Both the position numbers and the translations under genes were made by a program. DNA of 64,000 nt, taken from NCBI GenBank assembly GCA_900552135.1, contig URYN01000002.1, positions 1-64,000 on the forward strand, read 5' to 3'. The notes beneath the pieces are model-generated. The model saw only the letters and a list, made by a program, of their open reading frames with translations, was not told where the DNA came from and did no database searches. This DNA comes from an uncultured Clostridium sp. Its GTDB lineage: Bacteria; Bacillota; Clostridia; TANB77; CAG-508. How positions within the stretch are numbered: the stretch's first letter is position 1; every line of letters begins with the position of its first letter. Positions 1 to 8,493 of this stretch are shown piece after piece.

Positions 1-393
1 TCCAATTATATCAATATCGCATTGATAAAACTCTCTATATCTTCCCTTTTGTGCTCTTTCTCCTCTATATACCTTTCCAATTTGGTATCTTCTAAAAGGA
101 AAACTTAAGCTTCCATAATTTTTTGCAACATATTTTGCAAGTGGAACAGTTAAGTCAAATCTTAATGATAAATCTGTATCCCCTTTATTAAATCTATAAA
201 TCTGTTTTTCTGTTTCACCACCAGCTTTTGCAAGCAATACTTCTGATAATTCTATGATTGGTGTGTCTATTGGTAAAAATCCAAAAGTTTTGTATGAATC
301 TTCTATTGTTTTTCTCATTTGGTCAAATAGAATTTGTTCAGATGGTAATAGCTCCATGAAACCTGGTAATGTTCTTGGTTCTGTTTTTGCCAT
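1..393 (-). CDS. hisS: Histidyl-tRNA synthetase, N-terminal part (runs off the left edge)
   Basis: Charges tRNA-His in the cytoplasm. Only the first 131 codons are in the window; the gene continues beyond base 1. The translated N-terminus (MAKTEPRTLPGFMELLPSEQ) matches HisRS. It contains the class II motif 2 region, seen as RRYQIGKVYRGERAQKGRYR followed by EFYQCD. The ATG at 393 was chosen because AGGAGG (406-401) lies 7 bases upstream; the ATG at 399 would be too close. It is the last gene of a minus-strand recJ-relA-MBL-hisS run, a familiar clostridial arrangement. The D-Tyr-tRNA deacylase gene (dtd), often found in this cluster, is absent here. Confidence 0.95.
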   Translation of the reverse strand, partial: MAKTEPRTLPGFMELLPSEQILFDQMRKTIEDSYKTFGFLPIDTPIIELSEVLLAKAGGETEKQIYRFNKGDTDLSLRFDLTVPLAKYVAKNYGSLSFPFRRYQIGKVYRGERAQKGRYREFYQCDIDIIG

Positions 394-414
394 TTTCATT
401 CCTCCTCTTTTATT

Positions 415-1065
415 TTAATATTCAATTCTTGGTTTTAAATCTAAATATATTGGTTTTTCGTCCATTATTAAAGTGGATTTCCCGTGACCTGGATATACAA
501 CTGTTTCATCTGGAAGTACCATTAGCTTTTCAGTAATAGATTTCATTATTGCCTCAAAAGAACTAGTTGGCAAGTCGGTTCTTCCCCATGTTCCTCTAAA
601 AAGTGTGTCTCCTGAAAATAATAGTCCTTCTTTTTTGCAATATAATGAACTGCTTCCTTGGGTATGTCCTGGTGTATGAAGCACTTTAAATTCAATGTTA
701 CCTACATGAATTAAATCTCCGTCATCAACTCTTGAATCAGGCTCCAATTCAATGTGTCCCATATCTATTGTTTCACTTAAATTAATGTCTTCATTGTCTA
801 ATCCATCGGCATCGTCCCTATGAATTAAGACTTTTCCACCCTTTTTTTCCTTAACAGTTGCAACTGCTCCGATGTGATCACTATGGCAATGTGTAAGATA
901 AATGTATTTCACCTTTGCTTCAATAATATCCAGCATCTCAATTATTTTATCTGGCTCTCCACCTGGATCTATTACCATAGTTTCCTTTGTTTCTTCATCT
1001 TCTACAATATAGCAATTTGTTGGTTCTCCCAAGGTTGTATCAACTTTTAGTCTTTTTAAAATCAT
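415..1065 (-). CDS. MBL-fold hydrolase, glyoxalase II-like
   Basis: A 216-residue metallo-beta-lactamase-fold hydrolase of the small glyoxalase II-like type commonly found between relA and hisS in clostridia. The metal motif THCHSDH lies at residues 58-64. Further ligands are visible in HTPGHTQG, FSGDTLF and VVYPGHG. The length is normal for this single-domain group. The natural substrate is unknown; thioester hydrolysis is the usual guess. GAGG precedes the ATG with normal spacing. Only 21 bases separate its stop from the hisS start, so the two are probably co-transcribed. Confidence 0.9.
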   Translation of the reverse strand: MILKRLKVDTTLGEPTNCYIVEDEETKETMVIDPGGEPDKIIEMLDIIEAKVKYIYLTHCHSDHIGAVATVKEKKGGKVLIHRDDADGLDNEDINLSETIDMGHIELEPDSRVDDGDLIHVGNIEFKVLHTPGHTQGSSSLYCKKEGLLFSGDTLFRGTWGRTDLPTSSFEAIMKSITEKLMVLPDETVVYPGHGKSTLIMDEKPIYLDLKPRIEY

Positions 1066-1092
1066 TACTTTTTCCTCTATCTTTAGATATTT

Positions 1093-3288
1093 TTATTTAT
1101 TTCTCTTTACTTCGTATACGCTGTCGATTTTTCTTAGTGCTTTAATTACACTGTTTAATTGTGCAACATCATTTACTTCTATTGTAAGCTCTGTTAGAAC
1201 TATTCTCTCTTTAGATACCTTAGATGTAACGGACATCATTGGAGTTTTTTCTCCAGCAACTGTCGAAATAATGTCTGCAAGAAGTCCATCTCTATCATTT
1301 GAAAATACAGCTATATCAACATTGTAGCTTGATGGTTTGTCTGTATACCAAGCAACATCAATCATTCTGTTCTCTTCCGAGAATAAATCTTTTACATTCT
1401 TGCAATCTTTTCTATGAACAGATACACCTCTACCTTTTGTTATGTATCCTACTATCTCGTCTCCTGGAACAGGGTTGCAACATTTAGAAAGTTTTACTAA
1501 ACAATTATCAATTCCTTTTACAATAACACCACTTGAAGATGGTTTGCTTGATGTTTTTTCTTTAGATAGTTCTTCAATTTTTTCTTCGATATTTTCTTCT
1601 TTATGAACTTTTCTATATTCTTCAAGCACTCTAGAAACAATCTTGTTTGCTGTTATTGCTCCAAATCCGATGCTTGCATACATATCATCTAAAGAATTGA
1701 ATTTATATCTATTCATTGCAACATCAACATATTCTTGTTTGAATAACTCAGAATAATTCATTCCAATTTTCTTGACTTCTTTTTCAAGGGCATCTTTTCC
1801 TTTTGCGATGTTTTCAACTCTTTCAGTTCTCTTAAACCATTGTTGAATTCTCGTTTTAGCAGTGCTACTCTTTATAAATTTAAGCCAATCTCTGCTTGGT
1901 CCTTTTGATTTATCTGAAGTTAAAATTTCAACAATATCTCCGTTTTTTAGCTTTGTTACAATAGGCATCATCTTGCTATTGATTTTGCAACCTGTCATAC
2001 GGTTTCCTATTTCTTCGTGTATGCTATATGCAAAGTCGATTGGCGTTGCACCTCTTGGCAATACTTGAATTTTGCCCTTTGGTGTAAATACATATACCTC
2101 GTCCTCAAACAACTCTGTTTTTAAAGTGTTCAAAAATTCTTGAGGATCTTCTATATCTTTTTGCCATTCCAGCGTTTCTCTTAGCCAAGATAATTTATCT
2201 TCACTTACAGTTACATTTGCTTTCTTTCCACCTAAGAAGCTTGCCTCTTTGTAAGCCCAGTGTGCAGCAATTCCGTATTCAGCAATTCTGTGCATATCCC
2301 AAGTACGAATTTGTACCTCGAAAGGTGTTCCCTTTGGTCCTATTAATGTTGTATGTAAAGACTGATACATGTTAGGCTTTGGAACTGAAATATAATCTTT
2401 AAATCTTCCTGGCATTGGATTATAAAGCTCATGCACAACGCCAAGTGCTGCATAACAGTCTTTTACCGAATTTACAATAATTCTTAGTGCAAATAAATCA
2501 TAAATTTGGTCAAGTGTTTTATTATCTCTTTGCATTTTTCTGTAAATACTGTATAAATGCTTTGCCCTTCCAGTGATTTCGGCTTCAATCTTTTGTTTCT
2601 TTAAAGCCTTTTTTATTTCGTCCATTATCTGGTCAATGAATTTTAATCTTTCTTCTCTCTTCTTGTCTATTCCCTCAACAAGTTCTCTGTAATCTTCTGG
2701 GTATAAATATTTAAATGATAAATCTTCCAATTCCCATTTTAAAGAATACATACCAAGTCTGTTTGCAAGAGGAGCATATAAGTCTCTTGTTTCTGTCGCA
2801 TTCGCAATTTGACGGTCTCTTGATAAATATTTTAAAGTCCTCATATTGTGAAGTCTATCAGCCAATTTTATTAGTATTACTCTAATATCTTTTCCCATTG
2901 CTAGGAACATTTTTCTGTAATTCTCAACCTGCTGTTCTTGCTCACTTGTATAATTCAACTTTCCAAGTTTAGTAACGCCATCAACCATTTCTGCAATCTC
3001 TGGTGAAAATTCTTTAGATAAGTCTTGCAAAGTTACATCTGTATCTTCAATTACATCATGTAAAAGTGCAGCACAGATTGTACTCTCATCAAGTCCTAAA
3101 TCTGCCAAAATATATGCAACCTGAACAGGGTGTATAATATAAGGTTCTCCAGACTTTCTAAGTTGATCTCCATGTTTTGCTTTTGCAAAATCATAAGCTC
3201 TTCTTATTAGTTTTAAATCGGCTCTTCTATTTTTCTTCTTTGCAAGTTCTAATACTTCTTCTATTGAATGATTAACATTTTCAGACAT
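1093..3288 (-). CDS. relA: Bifunctional (p)ppGpp synthetase/hydrolase (Rel)
   Basis: A stringent-response enzyme of 731 residues that makes and degrades (p)ppGpp in response to stalled ribosomes. The HD hydrolase domain has an intact HDVIEDT motif at about 77-83. The synthetase domain (about 230-350) carries RFKD, the RXKD signature of bifunctional Rel proteins rather than monofunctional RelA. A TGS domain follows at about 395-455. A cysteine-containing segment (SKCCNPVPGDEIVGY to HRKDC) lies near 600-635, and an ACT domain ends the protein. The full length is typical for Firmicutes. GGAGG lies upstream of the ATG. It follows recJ by 20 bases, so they form one operon. Confidence 0.96.
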   Translation of the reverse strand: MSENVNHSIEEVLELAKKKNRRADLKLIRRAYDFAKAKHGDQLRKSGEPYIIHPVQVAYILADLGLDESTICAALLHDVIEDTDVTLQDLSKEFSPEIAEMVDGVTKLGKLNYTSEQEQQVENYRKMFLAMGKDIRVILIKLADRLHNMRTLKYLSRDRQIANATETRDLYAPLANRLGMYSLKWELEDLSFKYLYPEDYRELVEGIDKKREERLKFIDQIMDEIKKALKKQKIEAEITGRAKHLYSIYRKMQRDNKTLDQIYDLFALRIIVNSVKDCYAALGVVHELYNPMPGRFKDYISVPKPNMYQSLHTTLIGPKGTPFEVQIRTWDMHRIAEYGIAAHWAYKEASFLGGKKANVTVSEDKLSWLRETLEWQKDIEDPQEFLNTLKTELFEDEVYVFTPKGKIQVLPRGATPIDFAYSIHEEIGNRMTGCKINSKMMPIVTKLKNGDIVEILTSDKSKGPSRDWLKFIKSSTAKTRIQQWFKRTERVENIAKGKDALEKEVKKIGMNYSELFKQEYVDVAMNRYKFNSLDDMYASIGFGAITANKIVSRVLEEYRKVHKEENIEEKIEELSKEKTSSKPSSSGVIVKGIDNCLVKLSKCCNPVPGDEIVGYITKGRGVSVHRKDCKNVKDLFSEENRMIDVAWYTDKPSSYNVDIAVFSNDRDGLLADIISTVAGEKTPMMSVTSKVSKERIVLTELTIEVNDVAQLNSVIKALRKIDSVYEVKRNK

Positions 3289-3308
3289 ATAAATCCCTCC
3301 TGTCTCTA

Positions 3309-5000
3309 TTAAACTCCATGTCTCATATCTTTCAGATTAATTTGAACATTTTCATTTCCTTTGTAGCTATTTATTTCTAAATTTCCTACTATATCAACTT
3401 TTGTGCCTATCGGATATTCTTCTGCAAGTGCTCCCATGTTAAAACCTATAACATCTATTAACCTTTTCTCTTCTTTAAGAGTCATTTTTAAATGTTTTCC
3501 TTCAGAAATAGCTCTTATAGAGTCGATTTTTAAATTGCTAATTTGGAATATTGGCGTTTTGTTTGCCTCTCCAAATGGTTCTAATAATTCCAACTCTTTT
3601 ATATTTTGAATCGATATATCATCTAAGCTAAGCTTTTCATCTATATTAATTACTGGAACAATAGATGCAACATCCATTTTTTCTGCATAGTCTTCGAAGG
3701 CTTCTTTAAAAGCTTCAAATTTTTCTTTTTCAAGTGTTATTCCAACAGCCATGCTGTGTCCACCAAATTGTTTTATATTTTCTTTGCAATTTTCTAATGC
3801 TTCATGTAAATCGAATCCCGGAACGCTTCTTCCTGAACCTTTTTCTAGGTCATCTTCTATTGAAAGCAATATGCTTGGTTTTGAATACATTTCTGTCATT
3901 TTAGATGATACAATTCCAATTACACCATGATGCCAATTTTCCTTTGCAAGAACAATGCATGGTAACTTGTTCCCTTCTGCTGAAAGCATCTCTTGAGCTT
4001 CATTGAATATTCTTTTTTCAATGTCTTGTCTTTCAAGATTATAGCCATTTAACCTTTGTGTTATGTTCTTTGCCTCTTCAACATCATCAGTAAGAAATAA
4101 TTGTAGAGCCTCTCTTTCATGTCCCATTCTTCCACAAGCATTTATTCTTGGTGCTACTCCAAAAGAGATTGTGTTTGAATCTATTTTCTTGTATCCAATA
4201 CTTTCTAATAATACTCTTAAACCAACATTTCTTGTTTGTTTTACAAGTTTTAGTCCCAATTTCGATATTGTTCTATTTTCATCTACAAGTGGAACAATAT
4301 CAGAAATTGTTCCAACACAAACTATATCCAAGTATTTTAAATTTTCTTCTTCTCTAATATTTAATCTTTGTGATAAAGCCTGAGTTAATTTAAAAGCAAC
4401 TCCAACACCAGCTAATCCGTTAAATGGATATTGGTTATCCTTTCTTTTTGCATCAACAACCGCAATCGCATCTGGCAAACCTCCCTCTTGTGGCGGCTCA
4501 TGATGGTCGGTTACAATTGTATCTATTCCAAGAGTTTTAGCAAGAGCAACTTCTTCTTTTCCAGTAATACCACAATCCACTGTTATAATAAGTGTGTGAC
4601 CTGTTTCGGCAATCTTCTTAATTTCATTAGAATTAAGACCATATCCTTCGCTTAATCTATTCGGAATGTAAATATCTGTATCCAATCCCCTATCTTTCAA
4701 GAACCTGTGCAAAACTGTGCTACTCGTAATTCCATCTACATCATAATCGCCATAAATTGCAACTTTTTCATTGTTATTTATTGCTTCAATGACTCTTTCT
4801 ACTGCCTTTTCCATATCCGGTAGTAAAAATGGATCATGAAAATCAGTTCTTCTTGGGTGCAGAAAAATCTCTATTTCATCTTGAGACTTTAGTCCCTTGC
4901 TCGCTATTATGCTTGCTACTAATTTACTTATATTAAATTCATTTGCAATTTTATCTATTATATCTTCATTAACTTCGTTGATTTGCCATTTTTTATTCAA
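3309..5000 (-). CDS. recJ: Single-stranded-DNA-specific exonuclease RecJ
   Basis: A 5'-3' single-strand DNA exonuclease used in recombination and repair. The DHH-family metal motifs are present: DYDVDG at 85-90 and DHHE at 165-168, with GGHSMAVG of the DHHA1 domain later. At 563 residues it is close to the compact E. coli form and lacks the long C-terminal extension of B. subtilis RecJ. No in-frame ATG fits; the start is a TTG at 5000 behind a weak GGTAG element, so initiation may be inefficient. It is the first gene of the recJ-relA-MBL-hisS run. Confidence 0.93.
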   Translation of the reverse strand: MNKKWQINEVNEDIIDKIANEFNISKLVASIIASKGLKSQDEIEIFLHPRRTDFHDPFLLPDMEKAVERVIEAINNNEKVAIYGDYDVDGITSSTVLHRFLKDRGLDTDIYIPNRLSEGYGLNSNEIKKIAETGHTLIITVDCGITGKEEVALAKTLGIDTIVTDHHEPPQEGGLPDAIAVVDAKRKDNQYPFNGLAGVGVAFKLTQALSQRLNIREEENLKYLDIVCVGTISDIVPLVDENRTISKLGLKLVKQTRNVGLRVLLESIGYKKIDSNTISFGVAPRINACGRMGHEREALQLFLTDDVEEAKNITQRLNGYNLERQDIEKRIFNEAQEMLSAEGNKLPCIVLAKENWHHGVIGIVSSKMTEMYSKPSILLSIEDDLEKGSGRSVPGFDLHEALENCKENIKQFGGHSMAVGITLEKEKFEAFKEAFEDYAEKMDVASIVPVINIDEKLSLDDISIQNIKELELLEPFGEANKTPIFQISNLKIDSIRAISEGKHLKMTLKEEKRLIDVIGFNMGALAEEYPIGTKVDIVGNLEINSYKGNENVQINLKDMRHGV

Positions 5001-5082
5001 ATTATATCTACCTACTTACAAAATAAATTTTACAATATTTTATAACAAAATGCTTAAAAATACAAGCTTTCAGACCAAAATA

Positions 5083-5108
5083 CTGAGGGTCACTTTCGTG
5101 GCCCCCAG
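5083..5108 (-). terminator. Terminator of the beta-CASP gene
   Basis: An imperfect 11-bp stem (plus strand CTGAGGGTCAC, loop TTTC, GTGGCCCCCAG) lies 42 bases past the stop at 5150. On the minus strand it is followed by TATTTTGG. It is strikingly G+C-rich for this genome and closes a self-contained cassette. Confidence 0.75.
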
Positions 5109-5149
5109 TGCGGTTGAGAATTATTCAGTTTTTGGGTTGTTCGACATGG

Positions 5150-6567
5150 TTATTCGAACTTAGTCGACAGGCTTTTTACAAGCCCATAAGGGTTCACTCT
5201 GAAGAAGTAACCGGCTCCAAGGATTCCAACTCGCTTGGTTTTGACTTCGTCGATAATCCTTTCGGCAAAAATTTCCTTTGTATTGGTTTCGCCGTGGTTT
5301 ACCAGCACCATCTTCAAGTTGTGGAATTGCTGTAGGAACGCAATCATTTCGTCAGCCTTTCCGTGAGCAGAGTACTCTGTGGTGTATTCCACCTGTGCAC
5401 GCTTTTTAACGAGCATGCCTCCAATATTTGTACTGTGTCACCTATTTCAGCTTCCTTAAGTCTTGCTCCCAGAGTTCCTTCGGTGGTGTACCCTGTGAAG
5501 TGAATCAAAGAGTTCTTCCTTGTTAGATACTCCGGAATGTAGACCTGTGCCGGTCCATAGGACCCCATTCCCGATGTGGTAAGGATAATCTTAGGTTCCG
5601 TACTTGCCAGAACTTCACATCTGTTTGTCTTGTCAACATACGTGAGGTTCTTGGGCAAGAAATCCATCATTTCATCCTTAATATCAAGTCCATCATGCAG
5701 GTACAAGAAAGTGTACCTTATTGCAAGCTTACCATCTAGATAAATAGGGATATTCACATCCAGTGCTCCCTCTTCCTGCATGCACTTGAGTTCATACAGA
5801 ATTTCCTGCGAACGTCCCAGCGAAAAGACAGGTGCTACCACCGTGCCTCCTTTCTCAAGGCATTTAAGGATATTCTCCTTGAAACACTTCTCGATTTCGC
5901 TAGAATTCATGTCTCCATAGGTAGATTCCTGAATCAACGTAAGCGGAAGTTCCAGCACCCACTCAGGAAGAGGCGGAACATCAAAGAACATGTTCTTGTT
6001 GTTGTAGTCTCCAGTGAAGAAAAGATTGATATTCTCATATCCCGGGTACCCAATCTGTACTAGAATGCTTGTGGCCCCCATAAGATGCCCATTCTGGAAG
6101 AACGTCGCCTTGATGTTAGGACGGATTTGAACAGTCTGATTGTACTTGCATGGACGTATAAGCTTCATCGTCTGAGCAACGTCGCTTTCCGTATACAAGC
6201 ACGGACGATTCTGCCGTTTGGCAACATCCCTAAGAACTTTGTGGCTATCCTCCAAAGCCAAAGGTAAAAGTTTTGACGTCGTTTCACTAATGAAAATTTC
6301 CTTATCAAATCCCTTGCTCACCAAGAAAGGCAAGCGTCCAACATGATCCACATGGTTATGCGTAACCAAGCAGAAGTCTATATTGGCAGGAATGAAAGGC
6401 AAGCTTTCATTGTTTTTACTATACTTCCGTTCCTGAAACAAACCACAGTCCACAATGAACTTTACCGTGGTATTGTCCGGCTGTTTCACGATAACCAAAT
6501 TGCAAGATCCAGTTACCTCAGGATGTACAGCCATGATGTCTGCGTAGAGCCGTTCTTTTGACCCCAT
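5150..6567 (-). pseudogene. MBL/beta-CASP RNase-like gene, broken by a one-base frameshift
   Basis: Encodes a protein of the MBL plus beta-CASP plus RNA-specificity family (CPSF73/RNase J relatives), predicted to cut RNA. The N-terminal frame gives THNHVDH (metal site), FTGDY, ESTYGD, a beta-CASP domain and TTSGMGSYGPAQVY. That frame then degrades after DTVQIL near 5420. The conserved C-terminus continues in another frame: MLVKKRAQVEYTTEYSAHGK, with the SAHGKADE motif and VLVNHGE. Restoring one G in the GG of TTGGAGGC near 5419 would join the halves as QILGGMLVKK. ATG 6567 is preferred over the TTG at 6582 because GGGGGA lies about 8 bases upstream. Base composition and codon use differ from the flanking genes. 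The break could be a sequencing error, a real mutation or recoding. Confidence 0.85.
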
Positions 6568-6636
6568 AAAATAATCCCCCAATCCATTAAAAAGTTATTT
6601 AACTTCAAAATGTTTTTGCAAACATTTTACTCTTTT

Positions 6637-6665
6637 ATTTTACAACATTTTTGCTCTATAGTCAA
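6637..6665 (-). promoter_or_regulatory. Sigma-A-type promoter of the beta-CASP cassette
   Basis: On the minus strand, TTGACT (6665-6660) and TAAAAT (6642-6637) are separated by 17 bases. It sits between the lysS terminator and the beta-CASP start codon, so the gene has its own transcription start. Confidence 0.75.
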
Positions 6666-6717
6666 CGATTATGCATATTCTCCGCACGTTTTGTCACTTT
6701 TTTGCAAAAAAAGACCT

Positions 6718-6791
6718 CAAGTATTAAAATAAATCAAATTTTATATTTTTTATTTGTTACTTGTTATGTTTTGATTTATTTTAATTTCTTG
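6718..6791 (-). terminator. lysS terminator
   Basis: A long imperfect inverted repeat (arms 6718-6738 and 6770-6791, with core AAAATAAATCAAA/TTTGATTTATTTT). On the minus strand it is followed by AGGTCTTTTTTT. It lies directly downstream of the lysS stop codon. The loop is unusually long (about 31 bases). Confidence 0.65.
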
Positions 6792-6843
6792 AAGTTCTCT
6801 TTGAAAATGTTTCTTAAATGTTTTTTTTGAAATATGAAATCAA

Positions 6844-8334
6844 TTATTCTTCAATTTCTTCTGCTGCTCTTGGTTTCATTAATGGGTATAGAACTACATC
6901 TCTTATATTATCACTGTTTGTTAAAAATTGTAAGAATCTATCTATTCCAAGTCCCCAACCAGAGATTGGTGGCATACCATATTGCATAGCTCTTATATAT
7001 TCTGTATCTATGCTCATAGCTTCTTCATCACCATTAGCTTTTAATTCTGCTTGCTCTATAAATCTTCTTTCTTGTTCATCACAGTCTACAAGCTCTGAAT
7101 ATCCGTTTATTATTTCTTGTCCATTTACTACTAATTGGAATCTGTCTGTCAATTTTGGATTTTCGTCATTACTTCTAGCAAGTGGAGATAAATCTATTGG
7201 ATGTTCAATTAGATATGTAGGATTTATTATGCTTGGTCTACTTACCTTTTTGTATAATGTATCTATTAAATTTCCTCTTCCTAATTGTTCTAGGTTGTCT
7301 GCTTCTAGTTTTATTCCTTTTGCTTTTATTTCTGCAAGTAAGCTTTCTGCTGTTTCAAATTTGTCAATATCTATTCCACAGTCTTTAAGTATTAAATCTC
7401 TGAATGATACTACTTGCCATTCTCCACCAAAGTCAATTTCTTGCTCTCCAATTTTGATGTTTAAGTTTCCATCGAATAATTTTGATAATATGTATATAAT
7501 CATTTCTCTTAAGAATTTCATATTATCTCTATAGCACCAATAAGCACTATATCCTTCAACCATTGTGAAGTCTTGTAAATGGTTTGCATCCATTCCTTCA
7601 TTTCTGAAGTCTCTTGCAATTTCATATACGTTTGAGAATCCACCAATTATAAGCTTTTTTAGTGTTAATTCTGGAGATATTCTTAAATATACGTCCATGT
7701 CTAATGCATTGTGGTGTGTTATGAATGGTTTTGCTGTTGCTCCAGAAGCAGTATTTTGTAGAACTGGTGTGTCTACCTCTAAAAACTCGTGTGTGTCTAA
7801 GAACTCTCTCATTAATCTTATGAATTTTGTTCTTAATACAAATCTCTTCTTAGCCTCATCGTTCATTATTAAGTCTAGATGTCTCTCTCTGTATACTGCA
7901 TCTTGATCTGTTAAACCGTGGAATTTTTCTGGAAGTGGACGGATTGCCTTTCCTAAGAATGTGTATTCATAAACTTGAAGTGATTTTTCTCCTGCTTGAG
8001 TTGTAAATATTTCTCCTTTTACTCCAATGAAATCACCTATATCAACTGTTTCGTGTAAGAATTTATATACATCTTCTCCTAAATCTTCTTTTTTAATAAC
8101 TAATTGAAGATGGCCTTCTAAATCTCTTAAATCTAAGAAGCTTATTTTTCCTAATTTTCTCTTAGACATTACTCTTCCAGCAATTGATACATCTTTTGTT
8201 CCGTCTGGTAATTCTCTTGCTTCTTTAATTTGATGTGTTCTCTCGTATCTTTCTGGATGTACGTTTACACCATTGTCTATTAGCTTTTGCATTTTTTCTC
8301 TACGTACTTGCATTAATTCTTTTATATCTGCCAT
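6844..8334 (-). CDS. lysS: Lysyl-tRNA synthetase, class II
   Basis: Charges tRNA-Lys. At 496 residues it is the normal bacterial class II LysRS size. It has an N-terminal OB-fold anticodon-binding domain (ISFLDLRDLEGHLQLVIKKE at about 61-80), then the class II catalytic core. The core includes the motif 2 region RNEGMDANHLQDFTMVE and the motif 3 region GWGLGIDRFLQFL near the C-terminus. AAAGGG precedes the ATG. It is monocistronic as far as can be seen, with an upstream gap to glgP that holds a bidirectional terminator hairpin. No T-box leader is visible. Confidence 0.96.
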   Translation of the reverse strand: MADIKELMQVRREKMQKLIDNGVNVHPERYERTHQIKEARELPDGTKDVSIAGRVMSKRKLGKISFLDLRDLEGHLQLVIKKEDLGEDVYKFLHETVDIGDFIGVKGEIFTTQAGEKSLQVYEYTFLGKAIRPLPEKFHGLTDQDAVYRERHLDLIMNDEAKKRFVLRTKFIRLMREFLDTHEFLEVDTPVLQNTASGATAKPFITHHNALDMDVYLRISPELTLKKLIIGGFSNVYEIARDFRNEGMDANHLQDFTMVEGYSAYWCYRDNMKFLREMIIYILSKLFDGNLNIKIGEQEIDFGGEWQVVSFRDLILKDCGIDIDKFETAESLLAEIKAKGIKLEADNLEQLGRGNLIDTLYKKVSRPSIINPTYLIEHPIDLSPLARSNDENPKLTDRFQLVVNGQEIINGYSELVDCDEQERRFIEQAELKANGDEEAMSIDTEYIRAMQYGMPPISGWGLGIDRFLQFLTNSDNIRDVVLYPLMKPRAAEEIEE

Positions 8335-8457
8335 ATTAACAACCCTTTCTTTTTACAAGGCCTTTATTTTTTACATAACATTGAAAAAATTTTACCATTT
8401 GTATAATTTATATTCGCCCTGCATTTTTCTTTAAAATTATGTAACCATTATATTACA

Positions 8458-8482
8458 AAAAGCCTTGTGCGTCAAGGCTTTT
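8458..8482. terminator. Terminator hairpin between glgP and lysS
   Basis: A perfect 10-bp stem, AAAAGCCTTG/CAAGGCTTTT, with a 5-base loop, starts 11 bases past the glgP stop at 8494. It ends transcription of the phosphorylase gene before lysS. Confidence 0.85.
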
Positions 8483-8493
8483 ATTATTTCAAA

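Noticed and set aside
5344..5416. Two naturally overlapping genes in the beta-CASP locus
   Set aside because: The overlap tail of the first frame is not conserved-looking, while the second frame continues family motifs exactly; a broken frame is the simpler reading, though recoding remains open.
6818..7534. 238-codon plus-strand frame opposite lysS
   Set aside because: It is antisense to a clear lysS gene; long mirror frames are common in AT-rich coding sequence.
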